A stretch of DNA of 5,855 nucleotides from an uncultured Lachnospiraceae bacterium (GTDB taxonomy: Bacteria; Bacillota; Clostridia; Lachnospirales; Lachnospiraceae): contig CAUCOL010000129.1 in assembly GCA_958444395.1 (NCBI GenBank), positions 1 to 5,855 on the forward strand, given 5' to 3'. This document shows, in pieces, positions 1-4,932 of this stretch. Both the position numbers and the translations under genes were made by a program. The notes beneath the pieces are model-generated. The model was not told the origin of the DNA. It made no database searches and saw nothing but the letters and a program-made list of their open reading frames with translations. Position 1 is the first letter of the stretch. Each line of letters opens with the position of its first letter.

Positions 1-1413
1 GTAGGAAATCTGCGTACGGCATTATATGAATATTTGATCGCACGTCATGCCGAGGGTACTTTTGTGCTTCGTATCGAGGATACAGATCAGGAACGTTATG
101 TACCGGAAGCATTGGACATTATTTATAATACCATGAAACTGACCGGATTAAATCATGATGAGGGTCCGGATAAGGATGGCGGCTATGGTCCTTATGTGCA
201 GAGTGAGCGTATGAAGACCGGTGTATATATGAAATATGCGAAGCAGCTGATCGAAAAAGGCGAGGCATATTATTGCTTCTGCACAAAGGAACGCCTGGAG
301 AGTCTGCGTGCTTCGGATAAGACAGAGGACGGCAAGGAGATTGCAAAGTATGATAAGCATTGCCTGAGCCTTTCCAAAGAAGAGGTAGAGGCAAATCTGG
401 CAGCGGGGATTCCTTATGTTATCCGTCAGAACAATCCGACGGAGGGAACGACAACATTTCATGATGCGATCTATGGAGATATTACGGTAGATAACGCCGA
501 GCTGGACGATATGATCCTGATCAAATCCGACGGATATCCGACATACAATTTTGCCAATGTTATTGACGATCATTTACAGGAGATCACACATGTGGTACGT
601 GGAAATGAGTATCTTTCTTCTGCACCAAAATATAATCGTCTGTATGAGGCATTTGGCTGGGAAGTGCCGGAATACGTACATTGTCCGATTATTACAGATG
701 AGAATCACAAGAAGCTGGCAAAGAGAAGCGGTCACTCTTCTGTAGAGGATCTGTTAGAGCAGGGATTTTTGCCGGAGGCGATCATTAACTTTGTAGCATT
801 GCTTGGCTGGAGTCCGGCAGATGACCGCGAGATCTTCTCCTTAAAGGAGTTGGAGGAAGCCTTTGATTATCATCATATCAACAAATCCCCGGCTGTATTT
901 GACATCGTGAAGTTAAAATGGATGAATGGCGAGTACATTAAGGCAATGGAGGATGAGAAGTTCTATGAGTATGCATTGCCGGTGATCAGACAGACGATCA
1001 CGAAAGATTATGATCTGAAGAAGATTGCAGATCTGGTTAAGACACGAATCGAGGTATTCCCGGATATCACAGAGAAGATTGATTTCTTCGAGGAGCTTCC
1101 GGAGTATGATATTGCAATGTATACCCATAAGAAGATGAAGACGAACAGCGAGAATTCTCTGCAAGTTCTGAAAGATATGCTTCCAAGACTGGAGGCAGCA
1201 GACGACTATTCCAGAGATGGCATTGAGAAGCTGTGTAAGGACTATATTGCAGAGAAAGAGATCAAAAATGGTATCTGCTTATGGCCGCTTCGTACTGCTG
1301 TATCCGGTAAGCAGATGACACCGGGCGGTGCATATGAGATCATTGAGATATTGGGTAAGGACGAGACTCTGGCTCGTATCCGTAAGGGTATCGAGATGCT
1401 GGAGCAGGCGTAA
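1..1413 (+). CDS. gltX: Glutamyl-tRNA synthetase, 5'-truncated by window edge
   Basis: Cytoplasmic class I aminoacyl-tRNA synthetase that charges tRNA-Glu with glutamate using ATP. The reading frame is open from base 1, and 470 residues precede the TAA stop. The window opens at V-G-N-L-R-T-A-L, which is the HIGH signature minus its histidine, so only about 15-17 N-terminal residues are missing; the TTG at 34 is not the true start. Visible signatures (numbered from base 1) are the catalytic-domain stretch [11 protein letters not shown], a zinc-binding-type pattern C92-x-C94 with Y117 and C121, the [19 protein letters not shown] stretch, and a KMSKS-type loop K238-L-A-K-R242 followed by SGHSS. 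The helical anticodon-binding region fills the C-terminal third. Alanine replaces the usual serine in KLSKR. Whether the enzyme also charges tRNA-Gln (non-discriminating) cannot be judged. A helicase gene follows after 3 nt, suggesting an operon. Confidence 0.97.
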   Translation, partial: VGNLRTALYEYLIARHAEGTFVLRIEDTDQERYVPEALDIIYNTMKLTGLNHDEGPDKDGGYGPYVQSERMKTGVYMKYAKQLIEKGEAYYCFCTKERLESLRASDKTEDGKEIAKYDKHCLSLSKEEVEANLAAGIPYVIRQNNPTEGTTTFHDAIYGDITVDNAELDDMILIKSDGYPTYNFANVIDDHLQEITHVVRGNEYLSSAPKYNRLYEAFGWEVPEYVHCPIITDENHKKLAKRSGHSSVEDLLEQGFLPEAIINFVALLGWSPADDREIFSLKELEEAFDYHHINKSPAVFDIVKLKWMNGEYIKAMEDEKFYEYALPVIRQTITKDYDLKKIADLVKTRIEVFPDITEKIDFFEELPEYDIAMYTHKKMKTNSENSLQVLKDMLPRLEAADDYSRDGIEKLCKDYIAEKEIKNGICLWPLRTAVSGKQMTPGGAYEIIEILGKDETLARIRKGIEMLEQA

Positions 1414-1416
1414 TAT

Positions 1417-3333
1417 ATGGAGTTAAATAAAGCACAAAAAGAAGCGGTCTCTCATTTCGAGGGACCGATGATGGTACTTGCGGGACCCGGCTCTGGTAAA
1501 ACCAGGGTCATCACCCGGCGGGTACGTTATCTGATTGAGGAAAAGGGAGTCAACCCTTCTAATATTCTGGTTATCACGTTTACTAAGGCGGCAGCCGTGG
1601 AGATGAAGCAGCGTTATCTGCAAAGTGCTCCTTTGCATACGGCACCGGTTCAGTTTGGCACATTTCATGCCATTTTCTTTATGATCCTGAAATTTGCATA
1701 TCATTTTACCGTGAATAATATTATCCGGGAAGAAGTACGTTACCAGATGCTTCGTGAGATTGTCAATTCTACAGATATAGAAATACAGGATGAGACGGAA
1801 TTTATTCATGATCTGGAATCAGAGATCAGCCGTGTGAAGGGCAGCCGTCTCGATCTACAGCATTATTATTCGCCGAATTGTCCGGGGGACAGCTTTCGCC
1901 AGATGTATGAGAAGTATCAGGAGGGCTTGCAGAGACAACGTCTGCTGGATTTTGATGACATGCTGGCATATTGCTATGATCTGTTAGAGAAGAGGCCGGA
2001 CATCTGCCGGATCTGGCAGCAGCAGTATCCGTATATTCTGATCGATGAGTTTCAGGATATCAATCAGATTCAGTATGATGTGGTCAAACTGTTGGCACAG
2101 CCGAAGCAGAATCTTTTTGTTGTGGGGGATGATGACCAGTCAATCTATGGCTTTCGTGGTGCCAGACCGGATATTATGCAGGATTTTATGCGTGAATACT
2201 ATCCGAAGACCTGTACGTTGAATGTGAATTACAGAAGTACCGGGGCGATCGTTGAGACGGCGGGCAGGGTGATCCGGCATAATGGAAACCGGCTGGAGAA
2301 AAGGATCGTGGCGGCAGCAGAGCAGGGAGAAGCAGTGGAAATCCGTGAATTTGAAGGGACGACAGAAGAAAATGAAGCGATACGCCAACATATCCTGGCG
2401 TATCGTCAGCAGGGCATTCCGTATCGTGAGATGGCAGTGCTGTTTCGGACTAATACACAGGCGCGTTCGATCTCATCGAAGTTGAAGGAATACAATATCC
2501 CCTTTGCGATGAAGGAGATGGTGCCAAATTTGTATGATCACTGGATTGCCAGAGATATTCTGACGTATATCCGTGTGGCGCTTGGTGACCGGGATCGTGG
2601 ACAGGTGATGCGTATTATCAATCGTCCAAAACGTTATGTACACCGCAATGTATTTACAGAACCCTATGTGGATCTGGAGGAATTAAAGCTATTCTATGAA
2701 GAAAAGGAATGGATGCTGGAACGGCTGGATCAGTTCCAATATGATCTGAAAATGATCGCACAGATGCGCCCTTATGCGGCAGTAAATTATATACGCAAGG
2801 GCGTCGGCTATAATGAATATATTCAGGAGTATGCCGAGTACCGTGGTATGCGGGCGGATGATATGTATGAGATACTCGATGAGCTTCAGGAAGAAGCGAA
2901 GAATCATGAGAGCTTCCGGGAATGGATGGATTACATCCAGGCATATGGAGAGGAATTGAAAGAGCAGAAAGAGAAAAGCAGCCGCATGCGTAATGGACAG
3001 AAGCAGAGAGAGGATGCGGTGGTATTGATGACAATGCATGGTTCTAAGGGACTGGAGTATGAGTGTGTCTTTATACCGGATGCAAATGAAGGAGTGACAC
3101 CGCATAACAAAGCCGTCCTTACAGCGGATATGGAGGAAGAACGGCGGATATTTTATGTGGCGATGACCCGTGCAAAGAAGCATTTACATATCTCTTATCT
3201 GAAGGAACGCTTCAATAAAGAAGTATCTGTTTCGCGATTTGTAGAGGAAATACTGGCAGAGGCGAAGGAAGGGGAGGGCGCTGTCATAGTCAGACAGGGA
3301 AACTCCGGTACGACTTCTGCCCGGAGGGGCTGA
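1417..3333 (+). CDS. UvrD/PcrA-type superfamily 1A DNA helicase, compact form
   Basis: ATP-dependent 3'-5' single-strand DNA translocase/helicase of the UvrD/PcrA/Rep family, 638 residues. All core motifs are intact: Q motif (Q7), Walker A GPGSGKT at 23-29, motif Ia ILVITFTKAAAVEMK, motif II IDEFQD at 209-214, motif III VVGDDDQSIYGFRGA at 235-249, motif IV NYRST at 271-275 with R273, motif V TMHGSKGLEY at 539-548, and motif VI RRIFYVAMTRAKK with arginine finger R585. Catalytic activity is therefore expected. Only about 50 residues follow motif VI, whereas PcrA (about 720-740 aa) has roughly 110, including a segment that contacts RNA polymerase. This looks like an accessory paralogue rather than housekeeping PcrA, so no symbol is given. 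The ATG lies 3 nt after the gltX stop with only a weak distant GGAG, implying translational coupling. Its last 139 bp overlap the convergent yaaL-like gene, and its last 20 or so residues look unconserved. Confidence 0.93.
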   Translation: MELNKAQKEAVSHFEGPMMVLAGPGSGKTRVITRRVRYLIEEKGVNPSNILVITFTKAAAVEMKQRYLQSAPLHTAPVQFGTFHAIFFMILKFAYHFTVNNIIREEVRYQMLREIVNSTDIEIQDETEFIHDLESEISRVKGSRLDLQHYYSPNCPGDSFRQMYEKYQEGLQRQRLLDFDDMLAYCYDLLEKRPDICRIWQQQYPYILIDEFQDINQIQYDVVKLLAQPKQNLFVVGDDDQSIYGFRGARPDIMQDFMREYYPKTCTLNVNYRSTGAIVETAGRVIRHNGNRLEKRIVAAAEQGEAVEIREFEGTTEENEAIRQHILAYRQQGIPYREMAVLFRTNTQARSISSKLKEYNIPFAMKEMVPNLYDHWIARDILTYIRVALGDRDRGQVMRIINRPKRYVHRNVFTEPYVDLEELKLFYEEKEWMLERLDQFQYDLKMIAQMRPYAAVNYIRKGVGYNEYIQEYAEYRGMRADDMYEILDELQEEAKNHESFREWMDYIQAYGEELKEQKEKSSRMRNGQKQREDAVVLMTMHGSKGLEYECVFIPDANEGVTPHNKAVLTADMEEERRIFYVAMTRAKKHLHISYLKERFNKEVSVSRFVEEILAEAKEGEGAVIVRQGNSGTTSARRG

Positions 3334-3641
3334 AACTGTGGTGTGGCAGGCTCCTTAAGAAGCGCATCACAGGATTTCATTTCCCGCAGGAGTACTTTAT
3401 AACGCAGTAATGCAGCATTTACTTCATAAATATATCGATCGATCAAGTCAGGATCCTCGGAGACGGACAACCCCTGATAGGCGTCCTGCAGAGCCTGTTC
3501 GGTGTCTTTGATCGCTTTTTTGAGAAACTCTTCCCGTTTGGGAGGGGTTTCTTTTTTGGTGTAAAATAAATGTTCCGGACTTCCGATCAGACAGAAATGT
3601 CCTAACAGCGAAGCACAGAATTTACGAATAGAAAAAATCAT
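3195..3641 (-). CDS. yaaL: DUF2508 (YaaL-like) small protein with long overlapping tail
   Basis: A 148-residue protein. Residues about 37-89 carry the DUF2508/YaaL pattern as I know it from clostridia: a charged helix LKKAIKDTEQALQDAY, then DPDLIDRYIYEVNAALLRYKVLL, normally written DPDLIDxYIYExNAxxxRYKxLL. Family function is unknown; the protein is predicted soluble and helical. Members are usually about 80-100 residues. Here a 36-residue N-terminal leader precedes the domain, and a Pro/Ser/Thr-rich tail (about 98-148) follows it. The tail lies mostly antisense to the helicase C-terminus and looks like read-through rather than a domain. The ATG at 3641 is chosen because GAGGG lies about 5 nt upstream on the - strand. 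In Bacillus, yaaL sits between recR and bofA; here a BofA-like gene is its divergent neighbour, which supports the call. The C-terminal end is the least certain part. Confidence 0.85.
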   Translation of the reverse strand: MIFSIRKFCASLLGHFCLIGSPEHLFYTKKETPPKREEFLKKAIKDTEQALQDAYQGLSVSEDPDLIDRYIYEVNAALLRYKVLLREMKSCDALLKEPATPQFQPLRAEVVPEFPCLTMTAPSPSFASASISSTNRETDTSLLKRSFR

Positions 3642-3687
3642 GATATCCCTCGATTCCAGGCAGTTTTATTCTTTGTTTTACAGATGA

Positions 3688-3716
3688 AATATACGAGATG
3701 CAGGTCTGTCTGTCCC
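3688..3716 (-). promoter_or_regulatory. Weak candidate promoter for yaaL
   Basis: On the - strand, GGGACA (bases 3711-3716) is followed after 17 nt by TATATT (bases 3688-3693). The -10 matches 5 of 6 consensus positions and the -35 matches 4 of 6. It would give a leader of roughly 40 nt before the yaaL ATG at 3641. The -35 sits inside the terminator-like stem, which lowers confidence. Confidence 0.25.
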
Positions 3717-3773
3717 TGACAGCTGCATTGCCTGACGGCAGTTATCAGGGGCAGGTTGTTTTTGCCCTTTTTT
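3708..3773 (+). terminator. Intrinsic terminator-like double hairpin, + strand
   Basis: A 17-position stem pairs 3710-3726 (CTGTCCCTGACAGCTGC) with 3738-3754, with one mismatch (3720/3744), two G-U wobbles (3713/3751, 3722/3742) and an 11-nt loop. It is followed directly by the U-rich TTGTTTTT at 3757-3763. A second small stem, GGGCA 3749-3753 with TGCCC 3763-3767, is followed by six Ts at 3768-3773. It shares bases with the first stem, so the two are mutually exclusive. Both U-tracts are on the + strand, so termination is of rightward transcription, most plausibly read-through from the gltX-helicase operon. An attenuator role ahead of bofA is an alternative. Confidence 0.6.
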
Positions 3774-3864
3774 CCTTGCGGTATTTTAAGTATAGACATG
3801 TACCGTTTATTTTATGCATAAAGTGTATAGGAGATATCGTGCAGGATTCTGCAAGCTCGTAAAA

Positions 3865-4025
3865 ATGTACTCTCGGAATTTTCTCGAAACGAATCCTTTC
3901 GGCTGAATTTCCGATATACTACTTCCATTTTCTCGTCGTACACACCGTGTACGCACTGCGAAAATGTCATTGTATATCAAAAATTCATCTCGAAATTCTT
4001 CGTTCAGAAGATTCCGAGAGTACAT
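3865..4025. repeat. 161-bp imperfect palindromic element
   Basis: The left arm (3865-3943) and the reverse complement of the right arm (3947-4025) are each 79 nt and align end to end around a 3-nt loop (ACC, 3944-3946). The outer 15 bp are identical (ATGTACTCTCGGAAT), as are the inner 6 (GTACAC/GTGTAC). Shared inner blocks include TGAATTT, GATATAC and CATTTTC. By hand roughly three quarters of positions match, with a few 1-2 nt gaps. AAAA flanks both ends (3861-3864, 4026-4029) and could be a short target duplication, though in AT-rich sequence this is weak. The shape fits a non-autonomous palindromic mobile element (MITE/ERIC-like) or a DNA locus specifying a long RNA hairpin. A 72-codon - strand frame starting at its right-hand ATG has no Shine-Dalgarno sequence and is not called. 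Confidence 0.8.
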
Positions 4026-4036
4026 AAAAGGAAAAT

Positions 4037-4041
4037 GGAGG
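4037..4041 (+). promoter_or_regulatory. bofA ribosome binding site, decides start
   Basis: GGAGG lies 8 nt before the ATG at 4050. The upstream in-frame ATG at 4035 overlaps this site and has only AAAGG 3 nt away, so 4050 is preferred and the five residues MEENT are probably not translated. Confidence 0.75.
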
Positions 4042-4049
4042 AAAATACT

Positions 4050-4316
4050 ATGTTGAAAGTGGAATTTATTTTCGCCTGTCTGTTTTTAATGCTTTTTTTG
4101 TCAGGAAATGGGGTGCGTATTTTAATGAATATGGTCATCCGATGCCTGTTTTGCTTGATCTGTATCATTGTCTGCAATCAGATCATCCTGTATTCCGGAG
4201 GCGAAATCTCCGTCAAGATCAACGAAATTTCGACTGTGGTTTCGGCAATATTTGGGATGAGTGGCGTAGCAGCACTTTATGGTTTGCAGGCAGTTTTAAC
4301 ATTTGGACTGGTGTAA
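4050..4316 (+). CDS. bofA: BofA-family pro-sigma-K processing inhibitor-like membrane protein
   Basis: An 88-residue hydrophobic protein that aligns along its length with Bacillus BofA (about 87 aa) as I recall that sequence. An N-terminal membrane segment ends in FLSGN (BofA FLSGS). A second segment ends in IIVCN43, and a C-terminal hairpin reads KIN58EISTVVSAIFGMSGVAALYGL, against PINLVTTAISGILGIPGIAALV. In Bacillus, BofA sits in the outer forespore membrane with SpoIVFA and inhibits the SpoIVFB protease that activates sigma-K. Asparagines 48 and 61 and Thr64 of BofA matter for inhibition. N43 and N58 are the likely equivalents here, and S61 stands for T64. The GIPG turn is GMSG. Whether this organism uses a SpoIVFB pathway is not shown. 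The gene is divergent from yaaL with a 161-bp palindrome just upstream. It is probably monocistronic, since a new promoter follows. Confidence 0.85.
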   Translation: MLKVEFIFACLFLMLFLSGNGVRILMNMVIRCLFCLICIIVCNQIILYSGGEISVKINEISTVVSAIFGMSGVAALYGLQAVLTFGLV

Positions 4317-4346
4317 TTTCGTGAAAAATATACAAAAACGGCTCGT

Positions 4347-4376
4347 TTGACAAGTGGCGTAAACGGATGCTATAGT
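4347..4376 (+). promoter_or_regulatory. Sigma-A promoter of the tad operon
   Basis: A perfect -35 TTGACA (4347-4352) is followed after 18 nt by TATAGT (4371-4376, 5 of 6 matches). Transcription should begin near 4383, giving a very short leader before the prepilin peptidase gene. The hexamer AAACGG occurs at 4336-4341 and again at 4361-4366, 25 bp apart on either side of the -35. AAACG-GCT-CGTTT (4336-4348) is a small palindrome touching the -35. These could be operator half-sites, which is inference only. Confidence 0.8.
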
Positions 4377-4399
4377 TTCGGCACATTCAGACGAGAGGG

Positions 4400-4912
4400 G
4401 TGAGAGCGATTGACTGTATGGCGATGACTATGATATGGATCTATAGTTCGGTCAGTGATCTGAAGAACTACAGGATTCCCAATTCTATCATAATGGGAGG
4501 CTGGTTGGCAGGAATAGGATGGCGATATGGCGTGCAGGGGCTTATGGGAGTGTGCAGGGGGATAGGAGTGATTCTTATCAGTCTATTGACTGCATGGATG
4601 GCCTATCGGGTTCATGCAATGGGTGCGGGTGATCTGAAGCTTTGGACAGTGATCGGCGCATTCTATTCATTATCTTTTTCACTGCGTGTCGCAGTAGTAT
4701 GGATCTTTTTGGCGGGAGCAGCCGCTTTGATCCGGTTATGCCGGACAGGGTGTGGCAAGGCTCGTTTTCAGTATTTATTTCAGTATCTTTTATATGATCG
4801 AAAAGGTGCCTATTATGTGCCTGAAAGGGATGGGAGGCAGATGGTACTTCCGATGGCTCCTTTTCTGGCGGTGGCGTATTACATAGTATATATGTTCACT
4901 GTTTTGTTATGA
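4400..4912 (+). CDS. tadV: A24 prepilin peptidase, TadV/CpaA type
   Basis: Membrane aspartyl protease that cleaves the leader of Flp-type prepilins for Tad pilus assembly. Both catalytic aspartate motifs of the family are visible: SD20LKNYRIPN after the first membrane helix, and GAGD78LKLW, the classic GxGD. Further hydrophobic segments lie at about 31-41, 53-69, 91-112 and 150-170, with a cytoplasmic loop rich in basic and aromatic residues at about 113-147. At 170 aa it is the short form, without the N-terminal methylase part of PilD-type enzymes. The start is uncertain. GTG 4400 touches the purine-rich GAGAGGGG and so lacks a spaced ribosome site; ATG 4418 is 17 nt from it and still leaves 14 residues before the first Asp motif; ATT 4409 has the best spacing. 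It is first in an operon behind a strong promoter, and a TadZ-like gene follows closely. Confidence 0.9.
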   Translation: MRAIDCMAMTMIWIYSSVSDLKNYRIPNSIIMGGWLAGIGWRYGVQGLMGVCRGIGVILISLLTAWMAYRVHAMGAGDLKLWTVIGAFYSLSFSLRVAVVWIFLAGAAALIRLCRTGCGKARFQYLFQYLLYDRKGAYYVPERDGRQMVLPMAPFLAVAYYIVYMFTVLL

Positions 4913-4916
4913 GAGC

Positions 4917-4923
4917 AAAGGAG
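4917..4923 (+). promoter_or_regulatory. tadZ ribosome binding site, decides start
   Basis: AAAGGAG lies 9 nt before ATG 4933. Another in-frame ATG at 4909 overlaps the tadV stop (ATGA) but has no Shine-Dalgarno sequence, so it is the less likely start. Confidence 0.7.
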
Positions 4924-4932
4924 AATAGGGAT

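Larger units (their letters stand above)
3642..4049. other. Divergent yaaL-bofA intergenic region
   Basis: This 408-bp stretch contains no gene I can support. It holds, from left to right, the yaaL leader with a weak - strand promoter candidate, a + strand terminator-like double hairpin (3708-3773), an AT-rich segment (3774-3864) and a 161-bp palindrome (3865-4025), followed by the bofA ribosome binding site. The AT-rich segment should carry the bofA promoter if the palindrome does not. I saw only weak matches there, such as TAGACA at 3793 with CATAAA at 3817, and do not call one. If bofA is sporulation-controlled, as in Bacillus, a non-sigma-A promoter would be expected. Confidence 0.7.

Noticed and set aside
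34..36. TTG as the gltX start
   Set aside because: The frame is open to base 1 and the upstream residues [11 protein letters not shown] are the conserved HIGH region, so the true start lies outside the window.
3303..3330. CTCCGG/CCGGAG stem at the helicase 3' end as a terminator
   Set aside because: The stem is only 6 bp with a 12-nt loop, and no T-tract follows on either strand.
3839..3862. Seven-codon leader ORF (GTG start, AGGAG 5 nt upstream) before the palindrome
   Set aside because: It is too short to separate from chance, has no regulatory codon run, and no downstream switch depends on it visibly.
3807..4025. 72-codon frame on the - strand starting at the palindrome end
   Set aside because: Sequence before its ATG is pyrimidine-rich on that strand with no Shine-Dalgarno. 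The frame exists because it crosses the palindrome, and its tail runs into unrelated AT-rich DNA. It could be revisited if the element proves repeated with a conserved frame.
4142..4324. 60-codon + strand frame within bofA
   Set aside because: It is an out-of-frame shadow. The bofA frame has membrane segments, a family match and a good ribosome site.
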